Below are positions 9,137 through 20,009 of a stretch of DNA of 64,000 bases, piece after piece. This DNA comes from Diphasiastrum complanatum. Lineage: Eukaryota; Streptophyta; Lycopodiopsida; Lycopodiales; Lycopodiaceae. How positions within the stretch are numbered: the stretch's first letter is position 1; each line of letters begins with the position of its first letter. Made by a program: the position numbers and the translations under genes. The notes beneath the pieces were generated by a model that saw only the letters and a program-made list of their open reading frames with translations, was not told the origin of the DNA and made no database searches. Location of the stretch: assembly GCA_029204225.1 (NCBI GenBank), contig CM055106.1, positions 25,691,368 through 25,755,367 of the forward strand, written 5' to 3'.

Positions 9137-12100
9137 ATGTCTTCAATGGGTTCATCCTTGTTGGAACCAAGTGAAAGATTGACCACTTCAAATTATTCAA
9201 TTTGGAAAATGAGGATGGAGTCCATCTTGATCCTTCAAGACGTGATGGACATAGTTCTTGGCCTTGAAGAAGAACCACAAGTTCTTCAAGAGGTTCAAAA
9301 ATACAAAAAGAGAGCTAGGATGGCTCTCCACTACATTAAGATGAATGTCTCTAATGAGATATTGAGGGAGATAGGTACTTGTACAGCAGCCAAAGAAGCT
9401 TGGGATTGTCTCAAGACTATCTATGAGGCTAAGAATACCTCTAGGCTTCTCACTCTTAGGAATCAAATCTTTCAAAGTAGCCAAAAGAGTGATGAGAGTG
9501 CATCTAGTTATGTTTTGAGAGTAAAAGATATTCATAGAGAGCTTGCTTGTATTGGTGATTCCATCAATCAAAATGAGCTAGTTCAAGTCATTCTCAATGG
9601 CTTGAGAAGTGAATTTGATAATCTTGTCCAATCCTATGCCATTAAGGAGGAGCTACCAAGTTTGGAGGCTCTCCAAAGTGTGCTAATTTCAGAAGAATCA
9701 AGACAAGAGTATAAGCTCTTGAGGATGGACAAGCTTTCTCTCACTCATAATGATGGCAAAGCTCTTTTTGCCAAGGATAAGCACAAAGAGAGGAGCAAGA
9801 ACCAACATCAACAATCCTCAAGCAAGGACAAAGTCAAATCCAAAGACAAAGATGAGGAGGAAGATGATTCCTCTAATGCTTCATCATCCAAGCTCAAGAA
9901 GAAGAAGAAGATCAAGTGCTTTTATTGTGGCAAGAAAGGTCATTATGCCACCAATTGCTTCAAAAAGAAGAATCAACTCAAGCAAGCCAATATTACCAAT
10001 GAGAAGGAAGACACTATTGCAAGTGATGGAGAGGGATCTCTTATGGTCTCTAGTTTCTCATCTACTCCTTTCAAGAAGGACGGCCTATGGTATATTGATA
10101 GTGGAGCCTCTTCACATATGTGTAGCTCCAAGGACTCTTTCTCTTCTATTGCACCTTATGATGGAGTGAAGAAATCAATATACACTGCAAATGATTTTGA
10201 ATGTCCTATTGAAGGCATAGGGAACATTCCCTTGAAGCTTGCATCCTCTAAAGTTCTTTCTCTCTCTAGAGTTCTTTATGTACCTAAGCTTACCAAGAAT
10301 CTTATTAGTGTTGGCCAATTGCTTGATAATGGCCTTGATGTAAAATTCAATGTTGATACTTGCACTATCAAGAAGAATGATGAGATACTTGCATTAGGAT
10401 CTAGATTTGGTGGCATCTATAAACTAGATCCAAATGAGTATGTGAATGCTTGTAATGTTGCTCTTGTGAACAAGCTCTCTATGGAGGAATTATGGCATAG
10501 GAGGTTGGGACATCCCAACTACAAATCCATGCTCTCTATGATCAAAGAATCCAAAGCTATTGGCTTGCCAAAGTCATTCTCCAAGAAGATCAAGCCTTGT
10601 GAGGCTTGTGCTATTGCTAAATCTCACAAAAAGCCATTTACAAGATCTTCTATCAAAAGCAAGCATCCTTTGGAGTTAATCCACTCGGATGTGCATTTCT
10701 CATCAACTACAAGCAAGGGAGGAGCCACTTGTTTTGTTACTTTCATTGATGATTACACAAGATTCACTTGGATATATCTTCTTGCTTCAAAATCTATGGT
10801 GTTTGATCATTTCCTTATTTTCAAAGCTTATGTAGAGAAGCAATTCTCATTCAAGATTAAAGCTCTTAGAAGTGATGGAGGTGGTGAATATATCTCCAAT
10901 AAATTTCAAGACTTTTGTGAGCTTGAAGGCATTAAAAGAGAGTTTTCTTGTGCCTACTCTCCATCTCAAAATGGAGTGGCCGAGAGAAAGAATAGATCTC
11001 TATGTGAATGTGCAAAATCTATGAGAATTGAGGCATCTTTGCCCAAAGATTTTTGGGGAGAAGCCATTAATTGTGCAAATTATCTTTGCAATAGGCTCCC
11101 ACATATAGCTCTTGGAGGAAAGTCACCATATGAAATCTTATTTTTGAAGAAGCCTAAGGTTGATCACCTTAGAATTTTTGGATGCTTATGCTTTGTCCAT
11201 ATGCCCTTGGAAACAAGGAAGAAGGAAGATCCTAGTGCATGCAAAGGGATCATGGTTGGATACTCATCCACCAAGAAGGCCTATAGAGTCTTTATACTCT
11301 CTACTTCTCAAGTTATTGAAAGTAGAGATGTTGTCTTTCATGAAGATCAACACTCATCATTTGAAGAGGCCGCGATCAAGAAATCTATGGATGCATCATC
11401 AATTATTGATTTTGAAGACAATCATGATGTGATGGGGTCGAGATTTGAAGAAGACTCTCCTCGGATTTTTTCACCAAGAAGATCCATGAGAGATAGATCC
11501 GAGCCTAAGAGGCTCTCATATGTTGACAAAGGCAAACAAGTGGATCTTGATTCCACTAATTATGTTTTTTATGTCTCTCATGAAGAGCCAAAGAATGTAC
11601 AAGAGGCACTTAATACCAAGGAGTGGTATGATGCCATGAAGCAAGAGTATGATGCATTGATCACCAACAATACTTGGGAACTTGTGGATCCTCCTTCCAA
11701 CAAGCATGTGATTGGTTGCAAGTGGGTATTTCGGATCAAGTTCAATCATGATGGCACCATTAACAAGCATAAAGCAAGATTATGTGCCAAAGGATTTGCT
11801 CAAATCCATGGTCTTGATTATGAGGAAACCTTTGCACCCGTTGCAAAGATGGTGACAATAAGAATTCTTATTTCTCTTGCTTGTTTTTTCAAGTGGAAGG
11901 TGTTCCAATTAGATGTATCCAATGCTTTTCTAAATGGTTATCTTGAGGAGGAGATCTATATGGAACAACCTCAAGGATTCATCAAGGATGAGTCCAAAGT
12001 GTGCTTGCTCTTCAAAAGTCTTTATGGACTCAAGCAAGCACCAAGATCATGGTATTCAAGACTTAACTCTTTCCTTATGTCACTAGGATTTACTCTTAGT

Positions 12101-13127
12101 GACTATGATCCTTCCATGTATCTAAAGTTTGTTGATAGCAATATTGTCATTCTTCTAATTTATGTTGATGACATTATTCTTTGTGGAAGTTGTATCAAGC
12201 TAGTTGATGAAACCAAGCTAGCACTTGGATGTGAGTTTAAAATGCAAGATCTAGGAGAGATACATTACATCCTAGGCCTAGAAATTGATTTTTATGAAAA
12301 TCATGTCTTTATATGCCAATCTAGATATGCTCACTCTATGTTGAAAAAATTCCATATGGAAAATTCTAAGAGCATAGATACTCCAATGGAGCAAATTGTA
12401 AAAGATCCTAATAAAGGTGATGAAATATCCTTTGAGGACATCACACTTTTTAGGAGTCTTGTAGGCTCCTTGATTTGGCTTACCATTACTAGGCCCGATC
12501 TTAGTTTTTTGTGTGCACAAATTGAGTCAATTTATGCAAGAACCTAAGATCCATCATTGGAAGATGGCCAAGAGGATTTTAAGATATGTATCTTCATCTT
12601 GTGATTATGGTCTACTCTATAAAAGTGAAGATCTATCCATTATTGGCTACTCGGATTCGGACTTTGCAAGTGACAAAATGGATCGAAAGTCTATTAGTGC
12701 ATACACTATCTTTCTTGGAGGCAATCTAATATCTTGGCTTTCCAAAAAGCAAGATACTATATCTCTCTCTTCATGTGAGGCCGAGTACAAAGCACTCACT
12801 ACAACTACCAAAGAAGTGCTTTGGATCAAGAGGTTATTAATGGAACTAAAGTGCATCAAGGAGGATGATCTACCAATGATCAAGTGTGATAACATCTCGG
12901 CCCAAGCTCTTGCCAATAATCCCATATTTCATGCAAGAAGCAAGCACATAGAAGTGGCACACCATTTTGTGAGAGAAAAGCTTATTGGAGGAGAAATCTA
13001 TTTGGAGCATGTCAACTCGTCCTCTTGTATTGCCGATCTACTCACCAAGCCTTTGAGCAAAAGTGCTTTCATCAAGCATAGATCTAATCTTGGAGTTATA
13101 TCAAGATCAATGCTCAAAACTTCATAG
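9137..13127 (+). CDS. Copia Gag-Pol polyprotein with one frameshift
   Basis: I choose the ATG at 9137 (MSSMGSSLLEPSERL); the frame is open upstream but only from a TTG. Domains in order: UBN2-type Gag; zinc knuckle CFYCGKKGHYATNC (about residues 261-274); aspartic protease YIDSGASSHMC (about 320); integrase HHCC (LWHRRLGH...CEACAIAKSH) and DDE (HSDVH, SDGGGEY, NGVAERKNR); RT with QLDVSNAFLNGYLEEEIY and YVDDIILCG (about residue 1009); RNase H with DSDFA, SSCEAEYKAL and KCDN. The frame breaks at the six-T run 12505-12510, where it needs one T fewer. The first part ends at 12547, and the RNase H part runs from about 12513 to the stop at 13127. The extra T could be a real inactivating mutation or a sequencing error. 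Confidence 0.93.
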
Positions 13128-13137
13128 ATAATTTTTT

Positions 13138-13145
13138 AGGAGGAG
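13138..13145 (+). promoter_or_regulatory. Polypurine tract AGGAGGAG
   Basis: The purine run lies directly against the 3' LTR, preceded by a T-rich stretch, as expected for the plus-strand primer of an LTR retrotransposon. The similar element at 30.5 kb has the same motif at the same place. Confidence 0.85.
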
Positions 13146-13882
13146 TGTGAAGAATTGAAAAAGATTATCTATGTTAGATATAGGGGTCTTATGTTTTTTA
13201 CATCAAGCATCTAGGTGTAGGATGTTGATAGGAATAAATTTGGCATAGATGGCAAATTATGCATTTCCACTTGTAATGCCACTATTGAGCCAAAATAGAG
13301 TAAGAGGCTAAACACTTGCTAATTAGAGTGTAGACAAGTGTAAAGTTTTTGTTTGATGAATTCCAAGAGGTCCAATAGGATATAGAGGTGGAACCTTGTG
13401 AGGTCCAATAGGAAATTGAGGTGTGCTTGAATATAGTCCAATAGAATTAAGAGGTGCATAGATCAATGATCCAATAGGATCAAGAGGTGACAAAATGTGG
13501 TCCAATCATAGTTAAGCATAGTGGTAGCTCATGGACCTACTAGTATCATTGTACTCCTCATTTTGAAATCAATTGATTTGGTGATTTCATGGATTTTGTG
13601 AGTTATTGGATTTCTAGCTTTCTCTCTCTACCCGAGAGCTCTTGATGTATTTTCTCTCTCTACCCGAGGAGAGCAGCTTGTTTTTACTTAGATTATTTTT
13701 TGAATACTTCCCACACGTGTGAGTGAGAGTTGGAAGTGATTGAATGCATGTAGTAGTGTGTTTTTGCCATAGGATTCAAGATTGATCTTGAATCTCAATC
13801 TAGTCTTGATCTTGGTGCATCTACACACCTTAGGAGATCACAAGTACATGTAGTGGACAGTCCACACGTGTGAAATTCAACA
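13146..13882 (+). repeat. 3' LTR of the 7.6-kb copia element
   Basis: 737 bp and identical by eye to 7645-8381, including the five phased CCAAT boxes (13372, 13405, 13438, 13471, 13502). It is followed at once by the second ATGCA. Confidence 0.95.
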
Positions 13883-13887
13883 ATGCA
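13883..13887. repeat. Target-site duplication ATGCA, right copy
   Basis: Matches 7640-7644 and fixes the 3' end of the element at 13882. Confidence 0.9.
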
Positions 13888-14290
13888 TGTCTCATTTGTG
13901 GACCAAATATTGATGCTCGACACTCATGTCATCGAAACAAAGTTCTATATGAAAATCATCGCAAGCACTTGCATGATGAAAATCATCCATTTAGAAATGC
14001 TCATAGAAGAGGCTTTGGAGGAAGATTAGAAACAATGATGCCTCCAACCTTTTCCATCATTCATACTATAGGCTTCTATGATTGGGTCTCAAGCGTAGTA
14101 TAAATCGTGAGTCCAACGTTCCCACTTTCTCAAAAACGTTCTCATTCCTATTCCTTGGCAACCACATTGCTCTGCCTATCAAACGAGCTGAATGGTATAA
14201 AGGTAAGATGTGCAATCCAAATGATGATGACATGGATGTTTTTGTTATCTACAGTCTAATTCACTGACAAATAATTGTTATATGCATGTG
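13888..14290 (+). pseudogene. CACTA (En/Spm, TNP2-like) transposase relic, right part
   Basis: The frame reads CLICGPNIDARHSCHRNKV, then a His/Arg-rich stretch ending ENHPFR, a Gly-rich FGGRLE and MMPPTFS. This resembles the TNP2 transposase region where a Cys-pair segment is followed by the HRRFLPxxHPxR and ENRxPP motifs. It stops at about 14103. A second frame carries a short ORF to 14267 that may be more of the same gene. The copia element interrupts it; the pieces join in frame across the target site. The family is inferred from motif order. Confidence 0.5.
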
Positions 14291-14889
14291 AGAGCAACAA
14301 AAGAAGAATCTATCCAAGACAAAAATATTGAGACAACTATTAAAATAGTTAGCAAAAGCTTTTCATAAAAAGTAAGATGAGCCACTAGTTAGTTTGAGTA
14401 CTCTAGTACAGAGCCATGCAAGATGGTAGACAAACCTTGCTAGCTTGAATTTTAATCCTCTTCAAGCCATAGTTGATCCAGTGAATATAGATGTATTTTG
14501 ACTTTGACATTAGATCAGACTGTGGTAGACGGAGTGGATGTGATCTCTTCAGACTGTGGCAGACCAACGCCTCCTGTGGCAGAGACGACCACTGCATGCA
14601 ACACCAACGAGACATTCCCAACCAAGCGAGCACCCTCAATGGCAAGAAACGTGATGGCAAAAGATGAATCATAGCAAATATCTCTCAATAGTCAGAAAGT
14701 CCCCAACCAAAATATAATTAAATATTTAAAAAAGAGAAAAAAAAAAGAAGAAAAAGCTATAGGTAGGAAAAAACCTAAAAAATAGCCAATTTATTTAAAA
14801 TTGCCACATGTCAAGCTCACAAAAATTGAAAATACAAATAAAAAACATTTCATTATGTCATTTGAATTAAAATCAATTCAACAAAAGCA
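14291..14889. other. Unassigned AT-rich spacer
   Basis: No supported gene. The minus-strand ORF at 14403-14672 has no recognisable domain. A purine-rich A run lies near 14720-14760. Confidence 0.45.
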
Positions 14890-15570
14890 GGTCAATGTTT
14901 AAAATGAATCCTAAGTACTCCTTGCAAAGCAAGGCAGGGCCAAAAAGCAAAGCAAATTAAATCGAAGGAGAGCGCGCACACACTTATAAAACAGCAACGT
15001 CAACAATTCTAGTTTAGTTCTGATTTTAATTTGTGGGTTGTTTTTGCCGCTTTTTTTTTATATTTCAAACACACGTTCACTCACTCACTAACATATATGC
15101 GATACCTGGCAGCTCATTTCACTCACTCTTGTTTTTCGATCGCTCTCTATTTCTCTTCCTCGCTCTTGCTACCAGCTAATGCCTTCATTTCATTTCTCTC
15201 TGTCTCTCTCTCTCGCGCGCCTCTAGCTCTTGCTACCCGGTGCCTTCATTTCACTACTGCTCAGCCTGACGGGTTGTTAATTACCAATTGCAAAAGCATT
15301 CCGGTACTGCTACATCCGCTAGTAGCTACCACTGCTAAATGATTGTTACTGTTAATATATTGGCTTCATTCAATCCATTTCGGTGTCTTGAGATGCTTCC
15401 CGGGGGATGCGGTATGGACGTGGCTTCTTCTTCATCAACAGAATTGCAAAACCTGGATGAACTTTGTTTGAGCCAGACTTCTGATACGATGTCCCAAGCA
15501 GGTGGAGCGAGTATGATTTCCTTTTCTGATCTCTGCAATGTTTGTATTCGATAATTGAGGTAGTAGCTTA
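14890..15570 (+). promoter_or_regulatory. Candidate host-gene promoter, leader and first exon
   Basis: This stretch differs from its surroundings. It keeps CpG dinucleotides (GCGCGCACAC near 14970, TCTCGCGCGCC near 15215, CCCGGGGGATGCGG near 15400), has a TATAAAA at about 14985, and then a long pyrimidine-rich leader with CTCTCT runs. A short ORF follows, with ATG at 15339 or preferably 15393 (MLPGGCGMDVASSSS), running to 15554 and Ser/Gln-rich. A possible splice donor (CAG|GTGGAG) lies near 15500. I recognise no protein family. It could be the start of an unmethylated host gene cut off by transposons, or chance. Confidence 0.3.
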
Positions 15571-17125
15571 TTGTAAATATTCTTTCAAGTAAGATTGATA
15601 GAGAGGTAACTTTGTAGGGGCTAGATTGTAACCAATTTGGGTTGAATTTCTTATTCAGAGTAACTGTCGTAATTAAGATGAATGTTGAGATTTTCTTATA
15701 AGATGATTTTTGGATACCGACTTCTTGGAATACATAGGAAAGTCTAAAGGACAATCTAGTGTGTCGTCAGAATATATATGCATTACAAGATTCACGGGCC
15801 CTTGGAACCCGGGCGCATTCGCTAGCATGAGCACGCTAGCCTGAGAGGAAAGTAGGCAAGAAAAGAGAAACCAACAAAGCCGTAAAGATGAATACCAAAG
15901 TAAAAAGACCAACCGAAGCAGTAATTGAAAAATGCATTAGCATTAAACAAATACAAACCTATCATGACCTTCCTCATTCGTGCCTTGCCAAAAGTACCTT
16001 ACGTAAGGCCACAAAACTTGATACTAAAGTTATTGACCCACCTTCTTAAAATAACAAGAAAGTGAAGGGGGAAGTAGTAATTATAGCCAACTGGATATGG
16101 GAAATTAAAAGTTCACGAAAGTAGAGACCTGGTAAATCGTTCAAGGAATAATATTAAGTGGGATCATGGGTGAGTGTGTAAGCAATCTAATTACCTACGC
16201 CATAAGACCACCAATGTGGTTCACTCTTAGAGGAAGTATCGCATCCTTCTAGGAGAATAACATCATTCAGAATTTGTAACAATAAGACCTTATGCACCTC
16301 ATAACCTTGAATATGCGAATGAAGAGCCAAAATCTAAGAGAGCCATAGGTTATATGGAGAGAAGAATCAGCCAACATATAACTACAAAAGCAGTCATGAA
16401 CCACGTTTAACTTCACTAAAAGAAAAAGGATTTATGGGGACACCTAAGGAATAAGGTGAGAAAGTGAAAGTCAATATTGGGAGCTTGATACGAGAAGGGG
16501 GTCTGTAGCTAAGAATGGAATCGATGGGACCCAAGACAAAAATCAAGAGTCACCTAGGCTATGGCATATCCAACACTAAGAGGATAGGATACTGATGAGG
16601 TAAAGCTCATCTTTGTAGAATATTGATGGGACCATCATCCTAAGATTCAAACAAAGTGATGGACAAAAGAGTGCACATTGGAGAGAGTGGAAGGTTCTAA
16701 AAGTTCAAGATCATCCCAGAAGAAGTACCCTTGAAATGCTGACCAGATGTGTTTGAATCACAAGAGAAACATAAATTTAGAGAGGGGAATGAAAATCAAT
16801 TTGGCTATGTCATATTCAGCTCAAATAAGATGTTTTTAGACACTTCAAAATAGCACCACATAGTTGACTCATGCCAAAAAATGCCATGTTAATTGTGTGT
16901 GCACGGCCTGATAAGTGTCAAATGGTGAATGGTTTGTCAAAAAGACATATTATGAAATTAGAAATATAATTTAACTAATATTTTTTAAATTTTTCTTGAA
17001 GGAGAAATAAGGAGCTCCATTTTTCCAAAAAGTGTATGTTTGAATGAGTTCTCAATCCATATCCAAGGAGCTCGGATTTGAGGTTAGGTCTGAATGTACT
17101 TTCAATAGATTTCAACATGGATTTG
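15571..17125. other. Large unassigned intergenic stretch
   Basis: About 1.5 kb without an ORF, LTR end, RNA gene or tandem array that I can support. It is purine-rich on the plus strand between about 15840 and 16800. The right 100-200 bases may include the 3' end of the minus-strand copia relic that follows. Confidence 0.5.
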
Positions 17126-18165
17126 CTAATAACTCCAAGGGCTCATCTACTTATCAAATGATGCTTTCAACAATGTTCTAGTAAGAATGTCAGCCTCACA
17201 ACATGTGGTGTCCACATGCTCCAACTTGACTTCTTTGATTGCACTAAATGGTAAGCAACTTCAATGTGTTTACTCCTAGCATGGAAGATCGAATTGGTTG
17301 CAAGGGTTTGAGTTGACTTGTTATCACATTTGATAAGGAAACTATCTTCAGATTTTCCTCATCTTAAGCTCCATCAATAGCCTCTTGATCCACAATATCT
17401 CCTTTCTGGTGGATGTGAGTGCTTTGTACTTGGACTTGGTTGTTGACACAATTTCTTGCTTTTGTGAGAGCCATGAAATGACTCCATCTCCAATGAATAT
17501 TGCATAATCACTTATTGATCTTCTATCTATCTTGTCTCCAGCAAAGTTTGAGTTTAAAACACCAAACAAGTTAATGTGATCACCCACATATACTATGCCA
17601 AAGTCGAGTGTGCTAAAAATGTATCCAAGCACCCTTTTCATTAGTTTCCAATGATGAATCAATGGATCTTGCATAAATTGACTTAATCTATTGACACTAT
17701 AGCTTAGATCTGGTCTAAATATGATAAGCAAAAATAAAGAGCCTATGAGACTCCTAAAGAGAGTGATGTTCTTGATGGATTTTTCATCATCTCCCATAGG
17801 ATATCTTACATGGTGCTCCATTGGAGTTTCTCTCTTTTTGCACCTATCCATATTAAATTTTTTGAGAATGAAAGTATCATACTTTGATTAACAAATGAAA
17901 CTAAGATTATGACCTCTTACTATTTCTTATACCCAAAATATAACCTACATAATGGCATCTTAGTCTTATTGATTAGGACAACATTGTTTCCACAAAATAT
18001 GACATCATCTACATACAATGAGAGTACAACATCACCATCATGAAATTCAAAGTACAAAGATGGATCTAAGTCACTTAGATTGAGTCCACGTGAGATAAGA
18101 AAATAATGTAGCTAAGCATGCCATGATCTTCATGCTTATTTCAAACCATACAAGCTCTTCTCTGC
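17126..18165 (-). pseudogene. Ty1/copia fragment: RT end and RNase H
   Basis: Read right to left: the RT motif KSLYGLK (about 18150) with a stop where QAPRSW is expected, then LYVDDVIFCG (about 18010), the LFRSLIGS region, RLSQFMQDPLIHHWK (about 17690-17640) and RNase H with GDKIDRRSISDYAIF and VISWLSQKQE. The C-terminal HARSKHIEVAYHLV is near 17270. The conserved RNase H SSCEAEY is changed to TTKSKY. The frame is broken upstream of 17851. Both ends are truncated, with no LTR seen. Confidence 0.82.
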
Positions 18166-19986
18166 AACAGCTGCCTGAAGTTCAGTGTTAATAATTTTAT
18201 TTGCTTCTGCTGAGATATCTTTTGCAAATAATTTTGCAGCATCGCGGTCATAATTGGGTCATTTTTAAGATCTTCTTTAGTCGTAGATTTATTCGTCGTC
18301 TTGCTAGAAGATTTCTACTTCGAGGATTTTCTACGCTTCGTCGAAGATTTCTGTACAGGTTTAGAGGAGCCTTTGCTTCTCGTTGTGACTTTGAATATCT
18401 TCTCCATGTCACTTGGCTAAGACTGGTCTTCTATATTTGCCAATTTTCCTTCAATAATGTCAATTCTCTACACAATAGCATCAGTCAAAGCTTTTGCTTT
18501 CGAGTCTGCAGCAGCTGGTATTGCTACATACTGATATTTGGGTCGCGGCTTCTGCGGCTGAGGGCAGTCATGATATTTGTGGCCAGGCTCTCTGCAATTT
18601 GGGCATAACTGTACATGACCAATCGGCTTTCGTGGTTGAGGACAGTCAGGAGAAAAATGTCCCGGCTCTCCATAGTTGTAACCGTTGCCCAAAACTGGTT
18701 TAGTTGCGGTTTGAGATTTCGTTGGTCCAACAAATTCAGGAGGATTATGTCTTCTTGGTGTGAACTTGGGTCTGTCCTGATGGGCTGATGCTGTAGTACC
18801 CTGTACATAGTTACTAGTCGCATCATTCTAAAAAATTAAAAGTACCTCCTAGGCAGGATCTTCAATATACTTGACAATAATAGTGGTACAGTCTTCCTTA
18901 GTATGTCCAGAAGTTTCGCATTTCATACACCACATTCTTGAGTTGGAAGAAGACACTTTTGGTCTTTTGTCTGCAACTTTAGAGATCTGCACTTTCAAAT
19001 CATTAAAGTTTTTATTAAGGTCAGCCATATTACTCTTCCAAAGCTTTTCAGCTTTAGAAGTTGACAACTTATCCTCGACAACTTTCTTGTCCTCTTTTCG
19101 CTTGGATCGTCATTTATTTGTTCTCTCTCTTTTAACAATTTCTGATTCTGATGAATCGCTGCTTTCAGACTCCGAGCTTAAAGCACTGGTACTTGAGTCA
19201 GAATCTGAATCATCATCGCTATCATTGGAATCAGTTTTAGGCTTTCAAGATCTTTTAGTTGAGCGTCGCTTTCGTGCTAGTTTCGAGGTCTCAAAATTTT
19301 TGGCACTAGCTATTACTGCTGCTAAGGAGGTCATGTCCCCTTGTCTGCAATACTGATCAATCTTTGGTGGTAAACCATCCAAAAACCATTCGATCTGCAT
19401 ATCAATGAGATATACACCGGTTAGTTTTCCTATAAGATTTTTAATCTTTCGTGTATATTTGTGAAAGGATTCTTTAGTCTTCTTCTGAACATTGTTCAGA
19501 CATCCGAGAATTCTAGATTTGTAATCAATTTCTCTGAACTGGTTCAAAAATGCATCTTTCAGCAGGTACCAGGTTCCTACATGGCTTGGTTCAACTTGAC
19601 TGTACCATATGTGTGCCTGCTTTCTTAGCAGACCAGAGAATATTCATAGTTTATCTACATCAGTTCCTTCGTTATTTGCATTAGCGATTGACTCGAATTG
19701 CGAGACATAGCTATCTGTATCATCTGAAGAAGTCCCTTTAAAATAATTGTACTTAATTTTTGAGATAGAAGTGAAACGTGTAGTAGGACCCTCCATATCA
19801 AAGCTAATTAGGAGTTTAAGTAATTGGGTAGTAATTTTGTCTAGATTTCTTCGACTAGTACTCTCACTCTGTCATCGTAAAAATTCCTCTCTAAGCATAC
19901 GGTATCATTCTAATCGGGATTCTCTATTTGACATACACTGGAGATGGAGATGGATGTGTCAGATTTCTCATAACTTTCCTAAACTG
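18166..19986 (-). pseudogene. Ty3/gypsy (Athila/Tat-like) gag relic with zinc knuckles
   Basis: Reading leftward from the primer site at 19987-20004: a Gag capsid-like region (19245-19547, with SRILGCLNNVQKKTKESFHKY), a Ser/Asp-rich acidic stretch (about 19140-19240), then CMKCETSGHTKEDC near 18925, a knuckle that has lost its first Cys (GYNYGEPGHFSPDC), and CPNCREPGHKYHDC near 18600. Lys/Ser-rich sequence follows to about 18200. At least four stops split the frame. The spacing C-x2-C-x4-H-x4-C is canonical. Protease and RT are absent because a copia fragment abuts at about 18166. Confidence 0.75.
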
Positions 19987-20004
19987 TCCCCGACAACGGC
20001 GCCA
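19987..20004 (-). promoter_or_regulatory. Primer binding site, tRNA-Asp type (Athila/Tat)
   Basis: On the minus strand this reads TGGCGCCGTTGTCGGGGA, one base away from the tRNA-Asp primer site known from Athila/Calypso elements (GCCGGGG in place of GTCGGGG). It lies four to six bases inside the LTR edge and upstream of a gypsy gag in the same orientation. Confidence 0.85.
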
Positions 20005-20009
20005 AAAAC

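Larger units (their letters stand above)
7645..13882 (+). mobile_element. Nearly intact young Ty1/copia LTR retrotransposon (6,238 bp)
   Basis: Full structure is present. There are two 737-bp LTRs (7645-8381 and 13146-13882), both TGTGAAG...TTCAACA and identical wherever I compared them. An initiator-Met primer site lies directly after the 5' LTR, a polypurine tract directly before the 3' LTR, a complete gag-pol between them, and a 5-bp ATGCA target duplication flanks the element. The domain order Gag-protease-integrase-RT-RNase H is that of copia. Apparently identical LTRs imply a very recent insertion. The only coding fault I see is one extra T near 12505-12510. It landed in a CACTA transposase relic. 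Confidence 0.95.

Noticed and set aside
9197-9571. Opposite-strand ORFs inside gag-pol (also 11516-11770, 12278-12520, 33136-33417, 34535-34852)
   Set aside because: They are shadows of the retrotransposon coding frame with no independent domain.
15031-15342. ORF of 103 codons in the pyrimidine-rich stretch
   Set aside because: Low-complexity Ser/Leu/Phe content from CT-rich DNA; better read as a leader.
18201-18608. Arg/Phe-rich plus-strand ORF
   Set aside because: It is the antisense of the Lys/Ser-rich tail of the gypsy gag relic.
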